DNA from: Megascapheus bottae
Lineage: Eukaryota; Chordata; Mammalia; Rodentia; Geomyidae
NCBI GenBank assembly: GCA_024803745.1
Contig: JANJXV010000267.1
Span: 56,001-120,000 of the forward strand
Direction: 5' to 3'
DNA length: 64,000 nt
The notes under the pieces were generated by a model, which did not search any database, had not been told where the DNA came from, and saw nothing but the letters and a program-made list of their open reading frames with translations. Shown in pieces: positions 1-12,054 of the stretch. Positions within the stretch are counted from its first letter, which is position 1; every line of letters starts with the position of its first letter. A program made the position numbers and the translations under genes.

Positions 1-2834
1 AAGCAAATTATTAAAATCAAAGCAGAATTAAATGATTTGGAATAAAAAAAAAACTATAGAAAGAATCAACAAAACAAGGAGTTGGTTCTTGAAAGAATTA
101 ACAAAATTGACAAGCCCTTAACAAATCTTACCAAAAAAAGAAGAGAGCATATCGAAATAAACAAAATCGCAGATGAAAATGGTAATATCACGACAGAAAT
201 TACCAAGATCCAGAATATCATGAGGGAATACTTCTCAAACCTTTACGCCAACAAATTTGAGAATCTAGAAGAAATGGATGAATTCCTAGACAATATTAAC
301 ATACACACACTGAACCAAGAAGAGCTAACCCAACTCAACAGGCCTATTTCAAGCTCTGAAATAGAAATGGAAATTAGACAACTTCCACTTAAAAAGAGCC
401 CAGGGCCAGATGGATTCACAGCTGAATTCTATAAGGTCTTCAAAGCAGAGCTCACACCAATACTCCTCAAGCTCTTCAACGAAATTGAAAATGAAGGTTC
501 TTTACTAAACTGATTCTGTGAAGCCAGTATATCCCTCATCCCCAAACCAGACAGAGATTCATCAAAGAAAGAGATCTATAGACCCATTTCTTTGATGAAC
601 ATCGATGCAAAACTTCTCAACAAAATACTGGCCAACCGTCTACAACAACTCATCAAAAAAAATATACACTATGATCAAACTGGATTCCTCACAGGGAGGC
701 AAAGCTGGTTCAACATACACAAATCAATTAATATAATTCAACACATCAACAGGAGCAGGGATAAAATCACATGATTGTCTCAATAGATGCGGAAAATGCA
801 TTTGACAAGATCCAAAACCCCTTTATGTTAAAAGATGTGGAGAAACTAGGAATCCATGGAACATTTCTCAATGTAATAAAGGCTGTGTATGAGAAACCCA
901 CTGCTAGTATTATACTTAATGGTGAAAATCTAAAGCCATTCCCTCTAAAATCAGGAACGAGACAAGGATGCCCACTCTCTGCACTCCTTTTTAACATAGT
1001 ACTAGAATTCCTAGGCAGTGCAATATGGCAAGAAGCAAGCATAAAGGGGATCCAAGTAGGGAAAGAGGAAATAAAACTATCCCTCTTTGCAGATGACATG
1101 ATTCTGTATTTAAAGAATCCTATAGATTCTACTCCCAAGCTCCTTGAGCTGATTCAAAGCTTTGGAAGGGTAGCAGGCCATAAAATCAACCCTCACAAAT
1201 CAACTGCCTTACTTTATGCCAACACTGAGAGGAACGAGGCAATAATCAGGAAAGAAAATCCTTTCACAATAGCCTCAAAGAAAATAAAGTACCTAGCAAT
1301 TAGCTTAACTAAGAATGTAAAGGACCGTTTAGATGAAAACTTTAAAACCGTAAAAAAGGAAATTAAAGCAGAACTAAGGAAATGGAAAAACCTCCCATGC
1401 TCCTGGATTGGAAGAATCAACATTGTGAAAATGACAATCTTGCCAAGGGCTATCTACAAATTCAATGTAATACCCATCAACATCCCAATGTCATTCTTTA
1501 AAGACATAGAAGAGGCAATTCAAAATTTCATATGGAATAATAAAAGACCCCGTATAGCAAAAACACTTCTTAGCAGAAAGAACAGCGCTGGAGGAATTTC
1601 AATTCCAAACTTAAGGCTCTATTACAGAGCTATAATTCTCAAAACAGCTTGGTACTGGCACAAGAACAGGCCTGAAGTCCAATGGAGTAGAACTGCGGAC
1701 CCAGATATTAAACCACAGACCTATGGCCACCTAATCTTTGACCAGGGAGCCAAAAAAATAGAATGGAAGAAAGATAGCCTCTTCAACAAGTTGTGCTGGC
1801 AGAACTGGTTAAACACCTGCAGAAAACTAAAGTTGGATCCTTCTTTGTCACCTTGCACTAGAATTAACTGCAAATGGATCAAAGACGTGGAGGTAAAAGC
1901 TGACACACTGAAAAGTTTACAGGAAGGAATAGGAGATACACTAGGCCTCCTTGGTACAGGTTGAAACTTTCTTAATAAGGACCAAGAATCACAACAAATC
2001 AGAGAAAGGCTGGATAAGTGGGACTGCATTAAACTGCAGAGCTTTTGTATGGCAACGGATATAGCTAGTAAACTAATCAGGAAGCCTACAGAGTGGGAGA
2101 AGATCTTCACCACCCAAACAACGGAACAAGGCCTCATATCTAAAATATATCAACAACTCAAAAAATTGAATCACTCCAAAACTAACCTCCAAAGTAACAC
2201 CCATCCCATTACAAAATGGGCCAAAGACTTAAAGAGAGTCTTCTCTGAAGAAGAAAGAAAAATGGCCTATAGACACATGAAGAAATGCTCAACATCTCTG
2301 GTCATAAAAGAAATGCAAATCAAAACAAGTCTAAGATTCCACCTAACTCCAGTTAGAACGGCCAGGATCAGGAAAACGAATGACAACAGATGCTGGAGGG
2401 GATGTGGTCAGGAGGGATCACTACTACACTGTTGGTGGGAGTGCAAACTCGTTCAACCACTATGGAAAGCAGTGCGGCAGTGCCTCAAAACGCTAAACAT
2501 ACAACTCCCCTATGACCCAGCAATTCCAGTACTTGGCATTTACCCAACAATCCAGAAACAAGGGCATACTAAACCCACTAGCACAACAATGTTCATTGCA
2601 GCACTATTCACCATAGCAAAGATATGGAACCAACCCAGATGTCCCTCAGTTGATGAGTGGATCAACAAGTTGTGGTATTTGTACACAATGCAATTCTATG
2701 CTGCTGTCAGAAAGAATGACATCGCCCCATTTGTTAGGAAATGGAAAGACTTAGAACAAATCATATTAAGTGAAGTAAGCCAGACTCAAAGGAACTTAGG
2801 CTCAGTGGTTTCCCTCATTCGTCATAATCAGTAG
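1..2834 (+). pseudogene. L1 ORF2 (reverse transcriptase part), unit A, inactivated
   Basis: ORF2p is the endonuclease/reverse transcriptase that copies L1 RNA at a nicked genomic target. The part present covers the connector, the reverse transcriptase and the C-terminal Cys-rich region. Visible motifs are [12 protein letters not shown] (about 400-440), [10 protein letters not shown] with the motif A aspartate (about 780), [14 protein letters not shown] (about 1087, the catalytic aspartates), HMKKCS and the CCHC-like [10 protein letters not shown]...HCWWECK. Breaks: an in-frame TGA at 511-513, a frame change just before 771, and a private TGA at 1962-1964 where the other units read CGA (a CpG transition). 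Two residues at conserved positions also differ from the other units: K to N in motif A and P to A after GCPLS. It is a dead copy. Confidence 0.93.
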
Positions 2835-3253
2835 AAACCTTGGGCTCTACTAGCAGAGATTGGCAATAGAGCAAAAGGCCATATATAAGGCCATATAATG
2901 TGAAGCTAATTGAAAGGACCTCCAGGATATTGACACAAAAGCCATATAATGAATGATTGTTGTCCTTAATGTACTATGTTGTCTCTCATCTCGCTTGCTG
3001 TCCCTTGGTTATCCCATATTGGTATAGTATCTCACTTTGTTATCTGATATATTGAATTTATTTGTATTTGGATATTTGAAATTTGATAGGGAAGGGGGGA
3101 AAACCAAGACGGGTGGGGGGTGTGGGGTTGGAGGGAAATGGGTACCAACACATGTGAAAGGGTATCAATGTATGTGAATTAATGCACCTTCTATCTGGCA
3201 AATATCATCTAACCCTTTTACTAATTACAATAAAAAACGAAAAAAAAAAGAAA
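1..3253 (+). mobile_element. L1 retrotransposon, unit A (3' part, cut by window edge)
   Basis: This is the 3' half of an L1 element: most of ORF2 after the endonuclease domain (1-2834), a 3' UTR (2835-3228) and a poly(A) tail with an AATAAA signal at 3229-3234. The 3' UTR holds a G-run tract at 3111-3135 (four runs of at least three G separated by short loops) that fits a G-quadruplex pattern. It is unit A of the tandem array; the left part lies outside the window, so the array extends further upstream. It keeps ancestral states that B-F have lost, for example SPGPDG in the reverse transcriptase (B-F read SPGTDG). It is directly followed by segment S at 3254. Confidence 0.95.
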
Positions 3254-3875
3254 GTTGTAGTGTGTGGGGAGGATGATGGGGTCAAATACATTTCTTCTTA
3301 GAAACTTACCTCATCTGGTTGCCCTGGATTTTCCTGGCCTTCTTCTTAGAGAAAGTTCTGTTATACTGGATTTGTGGCTTGGCAATGATCTAGCTTGTAC
3401 ATCTTCGAGTAAGACATCCACAACTTCCATGCCTGAGACTCGAGTTTCCTGAGCTTTGGCAACAGCACAGCAACATCTTTCTTCCTCCTGAGCCACAGGC
3501 CAAGTGAGCTGGCTTGAGCTGGTTGTTAGTTACAGTGGCTTGGTTACCAGGGTTCCATATTCTGTTCCATTGTGAGGGAGGCAGGGTCACCTTTCAGGGC
3601 CCAATGACCAAAGATCCTTGCTCACAAAAGACCTCACCAAAGACATACTGGAGGCTGAATCTCTCCTCCAGTCTCACAATATACATGTGGATGTAGTATA
3701 CAGCACACCTTATTTGTCCAATCCCAATGTCTTCCACTAGGCCCAACTACCAGTCTGGTCTCAGGCTCAAGGAGCCTTTCTTAGGCAAGATCCAAACTTA
3801 AGGGTCAATATTGCCCTCATCCTTTACAAAACATTTGCTTCACAGTGCCTTCTCTGCCTGCATTTTGCCCCTTGT

Positions 3876-4068
3876 CGAATTTTTTTTGTTTTTGCTAGTC
3901 TTGGGACTTGACCTCAGAGTGTGAACATTGTTCTTTTGCTTTCTTTAGGCTTTAGCTGTCCCACCGAGCCACAGCACCACTTGCAGCGTTTTCTATGTAT
4001 GTGGTAATGAGGAATCAAACCTGAGGCTTACTGCTTGGTAGCCAAGGACTCTCCCACTAGGTCAAACA
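3876..4068 (-). mobile_element. SINE (ID-like/Geo type), minus strand, in S copy A
   Basis: A poly(T) start at about 3880 is followed by the reverse complement of the SINE body: 'gagccacagcaccactt' and 'gtatgtggtaatgaggaatcaaacc' are the inverted forms of the two characteristic modules. The same insertion lies at about 11311-11497, 18731-18917, 25441-25627, 32147-32333 and 38853-39039 in S copies B-F, and in reverse at 61806-62000. It therefore predates all the duplications. Confidence 0.8.
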
Positions 4069-4275
4069 CACAGGGCATCTTGCACATATTTTTGACGTCA
4101 ATCTACTAGGATATTATTAGGTTTCTGTATCCTAATCAATTTTTTCCTGATGATTAGCTTTGCTGTCATGTGTAAAAAATGCAAGAGGGAAAAACACAGA
4201 AGAATTAGTGAAATTAAAAAAAAGCATTAGACACAGTTAAGTGTTCATTCTTTGTAGGAGAAAGGATATTTGGAT

Positions 4276-4276
<1 letters not shown>

Positions 4277-4306
<30 letters not shown>
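4277..4306 (+). repeat. (ATG)10 microsatellite in S copy A
   Basis: Ten uninterrupted ATG triplets. S copies B-F have six and the inverted paralogue near 61600 has about three. Copy A therefore expanded on its own. Confidence 0.95.
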
Positions 4307-4321
4307 CTTTATAATTACTAT

Positions 4322-4514
4322 GTCAGGGTTGAGAGTTTGGCATAGTGGTAGAGTGCTTGCCTAGCATCCATGAAGATCTGGGTTTGATTGCTCAGTACCA
4401 CATAGATAGAAAATCTAGATGTGGCACTGTGGCTCAAGTGGCAGAGGGCTAGACTTGAGAAAACCCGAGGACAGTGCTCAGGCCCTGAATTCAAGCCCCA
4501 AGACTGGCAGAAAG
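4322..4514 (+). mobile_element. SINE (ID-like head plus second module), plus strand, in S copy A
   Basis: The head gtggtagagtgcttgcctagc is the tRNA-derived ID-like module with its A-box region. 'gtggctcaagtggcagaggg' and 'ctgaattcaagccccaagac' form the second module, and an A-rich tail follows (aaagataaaagaaaataaaa). The same insertion lies at 11743-11934, 19163-19354, 25872-26063, 32578-32769 and 39284-39475, and in reverse at about 61352-61580. Confidence 0.85.
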
Positions 4515-4634
4515 ATAAAAGAAAATAAAAATGCTTTTTACAAGCTAATTCACTCACAGCATTTGCTTCTGAAATCTTCGCTTCTGCATCTTGTGAAATA
4601 CCCCTTTCCCTCAACGTAGACAAGAAAAACAGAT

Positions 4635-5194
4635 CCATCCCATGGTCCACTGTGAGGCCACTGGTTGGGGTAAGAGCTAGTCGTGCAGCAACACATAAGT
4701 TTTATTCTAATACTTTCCAAACTTTGTACTCAAATATGCTACCTACTTACCAACTTAGGTCAGTTATCCTTATGCTATAACTTTTCTTCATTACTACAAT
4801 ATTCTTACACTCCTACGTTAATCCTCTTGCACCTCCCCTGACCTCTCTCATTCTTTTTTTCTATCTCTGGACCTCTGCTCGTCTTTCAACCCTTATACTG
4901 CACGGATCTACACTTGATGGCTGTTGAGCAATATTGTATATGTAGGTGGTGAATTATTCTCTAGGCTCAGAGGGACTTAAAGACAATAGAGATTGGATTG
5001 AGAGGCTTATTGTTTTGGGTATAAATCGCGTATCAGTGGTTGTATTAGGCTGGTCTGTAAGTGCACAAAAAGAAAGAGTGATAATACCAATCAAAACTTG
5101 TGAACATCTAGTGTCTGCCAGCTACAGAGGTCTAGGTTGGTTATATCTGAAAAACTATAATCGTATTTAGTAGTAATCTTGCTCCCATTTTCAA
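4635..5194 (+). other. Leader upstream of L1 ORF1 (5' UTR and possibly flank)
   Basis: About 560 bp of AT-rich DNA between S and the ORF1 start. It has no CpG-rich internal promoter of the human L1 type and no monomer repeats of the mouse type. The part next to ORF1 is probably L1 5' UTR. The part near 4635 could be host DNA joined by the original duplication. Counterparts are 12055-12614, 19475-20034, 26184-26743, 32890-33449 and 39596-40155. Confidence 0.6.
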
Positions 5195-6378
5195 ATGGGC
5201 AGAACAAGAAACTCAAGAAAAATGTCAAATCAAGAAACAACATCCCCCACCCAATGTAAACAGACAATGGAACAGTCACTGGCAAACCTAGAGGAGAGTC
5301 TTCCAATTGCTACACAAATGCAATTGATAAACATCATTAATGAAAAATGTGAAAATATAAAGAAAGAGATAATGGAGGAAGCCATACCTGAACAAGAGGA
5401 AAGCAAAAACAAGGTGATAAGTGAAAAAGAATAAGCCATAAAGGAGGCCATAATAAAGGTTTTTCAAAGAAAGATGGATGAATTCAAAGAATCCTCAAAC
5501 AAAAACGTGACCAAACTCCAGCAAATGTCCAAAGAAAATAAAGCTACTGAGCTAACCACTCAAAAGGAAATCAAGGAGATAAAGAAATCCATACATGATC
5601 TAAAACAAGGGATGCAAGGCATCAAAAGTGAGCAATTAGAAGCAAGGGAGATGAAAAATAAAGTAGATAGCTTTGATAGCAGGTTAGACATTGCAGAGGA
5701 GAGAATTTCCGTGGCTGAAGATAATTTAGGTATTATAAAGAACAGAAAATGAGTCAATCCAAATCTAGGAAATATGAGAGAGCGCTTCAGGAGGTCCAAG
5801 ATACAATTAGGAAGCCTAATTTAAGGCTAGTTGGTACTGAGGAGGGCGTGGAGAAAGAGGTCAATGGTATTGGAAATATACTTCAGGGAATCATCTCAGA
5901 GAATTTCCCAAATATCCAGAAGGGCAGGCCCATCCAGATACGAGAAGCTTTTAGAACCCCAAACAGACCTGACCAGAAAAGAACATCCCACGGCCACATT
6001 GTGATCCGAACTGGATCAATAGAAACGAAAGGAAAGATCCTAAAGGCAGCCAGGGAAAAGGGATCAGTAACCTACAAAGGCAAACCAATCAGAATAACCC
6101 CAGATTTCTCAGCAGAGACCATGCAAGCACGAAGTGACTGGAAGCATATATGTCATGCCCTTAAATCAAATAACTACCAACCAAGAATACTGTAGCCAGC
6201 TAAGCTCTCATTCATAACTGAGGGAAAAATAAAAACATTCCATTCCAGGGAAAAGCTGCAACAATATGTCGAAACAAAACCAACACTACAGAGAATTCTC
6301 AAAGATGCTCTATACATAGAAAACCAAAATAAATGCAATATAGGGAAAGAAATGGCACCTAAACAGCATACCATCTAA
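5195..6378 (+). pseudogene. L1 ORF1 (RNA-binding chaperone), unit B, inactivated
   Basis: ORF1p coats L1 RNA as a trimer. The first part (5195 on, starting MGRTRNSRKM) is rich in Glu, Lys, Gln and Ile heptads, as expected of the trimerising coiled coil. The second part, from about 5749 in another frame, holds the RRM-like domain (RKPNLRLVGTEEG, RTPNRPDQKRTS, HIVIR, AAREKGSVTYKGKPIRITPDFSAET). After a TAG at 6193-6195 the C-terminal domain continues in frame (PAKLSFITEG ... ending in TAA at 6376-6378). The frame change at about 5749 and the TAG occur across the array. Unit B alone also has TAA at 5432-5434 where the others read GAA. ORF1p cannot be made from this copy. Confidence 0.92.
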
Positions 6379-6426
6379 GGACCACAAGAACTGTCAAGAC
6401 ACAGGCCCTACTAAAAGCTTTTAAAA

Positions 6427-9400
6427 ATGGTAGGAACTAATAAATATCTCTCAATCCTAACTCTCAATCAATGGACTTAACTCTCCAATTAAACGGCATA
6501 GGTTGTCTAGTTGGATCAAAAAGCAAGAGCCATCGTTCTGATGACTTCGAGAGACACATCTTACCCAAAAACAATCATCTTTTGAAAGTGAGAGGTTGGA
6601 ATAAACTCTATCAAGCTAACTGCCCCCATAAACAGGCTAGAGTTGCCATCCTCATATCAGATACAATAGACTTCAAACTAAAATTAGTAAGAAAAGACAA
6701 AGAAGGTTACTACATACTACTAAAGGGATCTTTCCTCCCGGAAGACATAACAATCCTAAATATTTACACACCCAATCCCGGAGCTCCAAACTTCATCAAG
6801 CAAACTTTACTTACACTGAAACCATACATAGATCGAAACACAGTGATTGTTGGTGAGTTTAACACACCACTCTCACCTATGGACAGATCAACAAGGCAAA
6901 AACTCAACAGAGAAACCTTAGAACTGAACAACTATATAGACCAACTAGATCTAACAGACATCTGCAGAATATTCCACCCAGTAACACCACAATATACGTT
7001 TTTCTCAGCAGCACATGGAACATTTTCCAAAATAGACCACATCTTAGGCCATAAAGCAAACCTGGACAGATTCAGAAACACTGAAATTATTCAATGCACA
7101 CTCTCAGATCATAAAGGCATCAAATTGGAGCTGAACACACATCTCCACCAAAGAAAACCCTGTAACTCATGGAGACTGAACCACACATTGTTGAATCAAA
7201 AACAATGGGTAATCGAAGAGATCAGAACAGATATCCAACTGTTTATGAAATTTAACAATAAGGAGCACACAAATATCAACTCCTTAGGGACACAACAAAG
7301 GCAGTACTCAGAGGAAAATTTATAGCGCGGAGTGCCTACAACAGCAAGTTGGAAAAATGGCAAACCAACTAGTTAATGTCTGACCTTAACCTCCTGGAAA
7401 AAGAGCAACAAACCAACCCTAAACCCATTAGGAGAAAGCAAATTATTAAAATCAAAGCAGAATTAAATGATTTGGAATAAAAAAAACTATAGAAAGAATC
7501 AACAAAACAAGGAGTTGGTTCTTGAAAGAATTAACAAAATTGACAAGCCCTTAGCAAATCTTACCAAAAAAAGAAGAGAGCATATCGAAATAAACAAAAT
7601 CGCAGATGAAAATGGTAATATCACGACAGAAATTACCAAGATCCAGAATATCATGAGGGAATACTTCTCAAACCTTTACGCCAACAAATTTGAGAATCTA
7701 GAAGAAATGGATGAATTCCTAGACAATATTAACATACACACACTGAACCAAGAAGAGCTATCCCAACTCAACAGGCCTATTTTAAGCTCTGAAATAGAAA
7801 TGGAAATTAGACAACTTCCACTTAAAAAGAGCCCAGGGACAGATGGATTCACAGCTGAATTCTATAAGGTCTTCAAAGCAGAGCTCACACCAATACTCCT
7901 CAAGCTCTTCAACGAAATTGAAAATGAAGGTTCTTTACTAAACTGATTCTGTGAAGCCAGCATATCCCTCATCCCCAAACCAGACAGAGATTCATCAAAG
8001 AAAGAGATCTATAGACCCATTTCTTTGATGAACCTCGATGCAAAACTTCTCAACAAAATACTGGCCAACCGTCTACAACAACTCATCAAAAAAAATGTAC
8101 ACTATGATCAAACTGGATTCATCACAGGGAGGCAAAGCTGGTTCAACATACACAAATCAATTAATATAATTCAACACATCAACAGGAGCAGGGATAAAAT
8201 CACATGATTGTCTCAATAGATGCGGAAAAGGCATTTGACAAGATCCAAAACCCCTTTATGTTAAAAGATGTGGAGAAACTAGGAATCCATGGAACATTTC
8301 TCAATGTAATAAAGGCTGTGTATGAGAAACCCACTGCTAGTATTATACTTAATGGTGAAAATCTAAAGCCATTCCCTCTAAAATCAGGTACGAGACAAGG
8401 ATGCCCACTCTCTCCACTCCTTTTTAACATAGTACTAGAATTCCTAGGCAGTGCAATATGGCAAGAAGCAAGCATAAAGGGGATCCAAGTAGGGAAAGAG
8501 GAAATAAAACTATCCCTCTTTGCAGATGACATGATTCTGTATTTAAAGAATCCTATAGACTCTACTCCCAAGCTCCTTGAGCTGATTCAAAGCTTTGGAA
8601 GGGTAGCAGGCCATAAAATCAACCCTCACAAATCAACTGCCTTACTTTACGCCAACACTGAGAGGAACGAGGCAATAATCAGGAAAGAAAATCCTTTCAC
8701 AATAGCCTCAAAGAAAATAAAGTACCTAGCAATTAGCTTAACTAAGAATGTAAAGGACCGTTTAGATGAAAACTTTAAAACCCTAAAAAAGGAAATTAAA
8801 GCAGAACTAAGGAAATGGAAAAACCTCCCGTGCTCCTGGATTGGAAGAATCAACATTGTGAAAATGACAACCTTGCCAAGGGCTATCTACAAATTCAATG
8901 TAATACCCATCAACATCCCAATGTCATTCTTTAAAGACATAGAAGAGGCAATTCAAAATTTCATATGGAATAATAAAAGACCCCGTATAGCAAAAACACT
9001 TCTTAGCAGAAAGAACAGCGCTGGAGGAATTTCAATTCCAAACGTAAGGCTCTATTACAGAGCTATAATTCTCAAAACAGCTTGGTACTGGCACAAGAAC
9101 AGGCCTGAAGTCCAATGGAGTAGAACTGCGGACCCAGATATTAAACCACAGACCTATGGCCACCTAATCTTTGACCAGGGAGCCAAAAAAATAGAATGGA
9201 AGAAAGATAGCCTCTTCAACAAGTTGTGCTGGCAGAACTGGTTAAACACCTGCAGAAAACTAAAGTTGGATCCTTCTTTGTCCCCTTGCACTAGAATTAA
9301 CTCCAAATGGATCAAAGACGTGGAGGTAAAAGCTGACACACTGAAAAGTTTACAGGAAGGAATAGGAGATACACTAGGCCTCCTTGGTACAGGTCGAAAC

Positions 9401-10267
9401 TTTCTTAATAAGGACCAAGAATCACAACAAATCAGAGAAAGGCTGGATAAGTGGGACTGCATTAAACTGCAGAGCTTTTGTATGGCAACGGATATAGCTA
9501 GTAAACTAATCAGGAAGCCTACAGAGTGGGAGAAGATCTTCACCACCCAAACAACGGAACAAGGCCTCATATCTAAAATATATCAACAACTCAAAAAATT
9601 GAATCACTCCAAAACTAACCTCCAAAGTAACACCCATCCCATTACAAAATGGGCCAAAGACTTAAAGAGAGCCTTATCTGAAAAAGAAACAAAAATGGCC
9701 TATAGACACATGAAGAAATGCTCAACATCTCTGGTCATAAAAGAAATGCAAATCAAAACAAGTCTAAGATTCCACCTAACTCCAGTTAGAATGGCCAGGA
9801 TCAGGAAAAAGAATGACAACAGATGCTGGAGGGGATGTGGTCAGGAGGGATCACTACTACACTGTTGGTGGGAGTGCAAACTCGTTCAACCACTATGGAA
9901 AGCAGTGCGGCAGTGCCTCAAAACGCTAAACATACAACTCCCCTATGACCCAGCAATTCCAGTACTTGGCATTTACCCAACAATCCAGAAACAAGGGCAT
10001 ACTAAACCCACTAGCACAACAATGTTCATTGCAGCACTATTCACCATAGCAAAGATATGGAACCAAACCAGATGTCCCTCAGTTGATGAGTGGATCAACA
10101 AGTTGTGGTATTTGTACACAATGCAATTCTATGCTGCTGTCAGAAAGAATGACATCGCCCCATTTGTTAGGAAATGGAAAGACTTAGAACAAATCATATT
10201 AAGTGAAGTAAGCCAGACTCAAAGGAACTTAGGTTCAGTGGTTTCCCTCATTCGTCATAATCAGTAG
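6427..10267 (+). pseudogene. L1 ORF2 (endonuclease/reverse transcriptase), unit B, inactivated
   Basis: The start ATG at 6427 (MVGTNKYLSI) fits the L1 family. The endonuclease is damaged several ways. A 2-bp deletion at about 6469, next to the first catalytic Asn, shifts the frame. Two TGA codons (6539-6544) precede the RETHLT motif that should hold the catalytic Glu, and that motif is in a different frame from the rest of the domain. The catalytic GDFNT motif reads GEFNT (about 6852-6866). SDHKGIKLEL is retained. The connector has further frame changes and stops (about 7322-7480) and a TGA at 7944-7946. From 8204 a 687-codon frame stays open to 10267 with motif A ([10 protein letters not shown]), [14 protein letters not shown] and the C-terminal Cys/His cluster [10 protein letters not shown]...HCWWECK. 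It looks intact only from motif A onward. Confidence 0.93.
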
Positions 10268-10684
10268 AAACCTTGGGCTCTACTAGCAGAGATTGGCAAT
10301 AGAGCAAAAGGCCATATATAAGGCCATATAATGTGAAGCTAATTGAAAGGACCTCCAGGATATTGACACAAAAGCCTTATAATGAATGATTGTTGTTCTT
10401 AATGTACTCTGTTGTCTCTCATCTCGCTTGCTGTCCCTTGGTTATCCCATATTGGTATAGTATCTCACTTTGTTATCTGATATATTGAATTTATTTGTAT
10501 TTGGATATTTGAAATTTGATAGGGAAGGGGGGGAAAACCAAGTCGGGTGGGGGGTGTGGGGTTGGAGGGAAATGGGTACCAAGACATGTGAAAGGGTATC
10601 AATGTATATGAATTAATGCACCTTCTATCTGGCAAATATCATCTAACCCTTTTACTAATTACAATAAAAAATAAAAAAAAGAAA

Positions 10685-12054
10685 GTTGTAGTGTGTGGGG
10701 AGGATGATGGGGTCAAATACATTTCTTCTTAGAAATTTACCTCATCTGGTTGCCCTGGATTTTCCTGGCCTTCTTCTTAGAGAAAGTTCTGTTATACTGG
10801 ATTTGTGGCTTGGCAATGATCTAGCATGTACATCTTCGAGTAATACATCCACAACTTCCATGCCTGAGACTCGAGTTTCCTGACCTTTGGCAACAGCACA
10901 GCAACATCTTTCTTCCTCCTGAGCCACAGGCCAAGTGAGCTGGCTTGAGCTGGTTGTTAGTTACAGTGGCTTGGTTACCAGGGTTCCATATTCTGTTCCA
11001 TTGTGAGGGAGGCAGGGTCACCTTTCAGGGCCCAATGACCAAAGATCCTTGCTCACAAAAGACCTCACCAAAGACATACTGGAGGCTGAATCTCTCCTCC
11101 AGTCTCACAATATATATGTGGATGTAGTATACAGCACACCTTATTTGTCCAATCCCAATGTCTTCCACTAGGCCCAACTACCAGTCTGGTCTCAGGCTCA
11201 AGGAGCCTTTCTTAGGTAAGATCCAAACTTAAGGGTCAATATTGCCCTCATCCTTTACAAAACATTTGCTTCACAGTGCCTTCTCTGCCTGCATTTTGCC
11301 CCTTGTCGAATTTTTTTTGTTTTTGCTAGTCTTGGGACTTGACCTCAGAGTGTGAACATTGTTCTTGGGCTTTCTTTAGGCTTTAGCTGTCCCACCGAGC
11401 CACAGCACCACTTGCAGCGTTTTCTATGTATGTGGTAATGAGGAATCAAACCTGAGGCTTACTGCTTGGTAGCCAAGGACTCTCCCACTAGGTCAAACAC
11501 ACAGGGCATCTTGCACATATTTTTGACGTCAATCTACTAGGATATTATTAGGTTTCTGTATCCTAATCAATTTTTTCCTGATGATTAGCTTTGCTGTCAT
11601 GTGTAAAAAATGCAAGAGGGAAAAACACAGAAGAATTAGTGAAATTAAAAAAAAAGCATTAGACACAGTTAAGTGTTCATTCTTTGTAGGAGAAAGGATA
11701 TTTGGATATGATGATGATGATGATGACTTTATAATTACTATGTCAGGGTTGAGAGTTTGGCATAGTGGTAGAGTGCTTGCCTAGCATCCATGAAGATCTG
11801 GGTTTGATTGCTCAGTACCACATAGATAGAAAATCTAGATGTGGCACTGTGGCTCAAGTGGCAGAGGGCTAGACTTGAGAAAACCCGAGGACAGTGCTCA
11901 GGCCCTGAATTCAAGCCCCAAGACTGGCAGAAAGATAAAAGAAAATAAAAATGCTTTTTACGAGCTAATTCACTCCCAGCATTTGCTTCTGAAATCTTCA
12001 CTTCTGCATCTTGTGAAATACCCCTTTCCCTCAACGTAGACAAGAAAAACAGAT
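10685..12054 (+). repeat. Segment S, copy B
   Basis: Second copy of the inter-L1 segment. It contains the minus SINE at about 11311-11497, (ATG)6 near 11708-11725 and the plus SINE at 11743-11934. It shares 'cactcccagc' at about 11971 with copies C and F, while A, D and E read 'cactcacagc'. No gene is seen. Confidence 0.9.

Larger units (their letters stand above)
3254..4634 (+). repeat. Segment S of the tandem unit, copy A
   Basis: Non-L1 DNA of about 1.38 kb that separates successive L1 copies. It starts right after the L1 poly(A) (gttgtagtgtgtgg) and ends at aaaaacagat, where the leader of the next L1 begins. No convincing protein-coding gene is seen; short open frames in it are not conserved as proteins. 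It contains a minus-strand SINE, an (ATG)n tract and a plus-strand SINE, listed separately. The same segment occurs after every L1 in the array and once, inverted and older, at 61257-62621. It is best read as host flanking DNA co-amplified with the L1. Confidence 0.9.
4635..10684 (+). mobile_element. L1 retrotransposon, unit B (leader, ORF1, ORF2, 3' UTR)
   Basis: A complete array unit of L1: leader 4635-5194, ORF1 5195-6378, a 48-bp inter-ORF gap, ORF2 6427-10267, 3' UTR and poly(A) 10268-10684 with a G-run tract at 10545-10569. The left limit is where similarity between the array and the L1-free copy of S (61257-62621) stops. I cannot tell whether 4635 is the true L1 5' end or a duplication breakpoint in flanking DNA. 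No target-site duplication is recognisable. Confidence 0.93.

Noticed and set aside
767..1138. 123-codon minus-strand frame conserved in all units
   Set aside because: It is a shadow of the reverse transcriptase reading frame on the other strand.
3264..3696. Small open frames on both strands in S, repeated in every unit
   Set aside because: They overlap each other on opposite strands, carry no domain, and recur only because the DNA is duplicated.
4318..4650. 110-codon minus-strand frame repeated in each S copy
   Set aside because: It is the reverse complement of a SINE and its neighbourhood, not a protein gene.
6471..7325. 284-codon frame starting MDLTLQLNG as an independent endonuclease gene
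   Set aside because: Its first residues are out of frame. The true ORF2 starts at 6427 and is shifted by the 2-bp deletion; from GWNKLYQAN on it is the L1 endonuclease.
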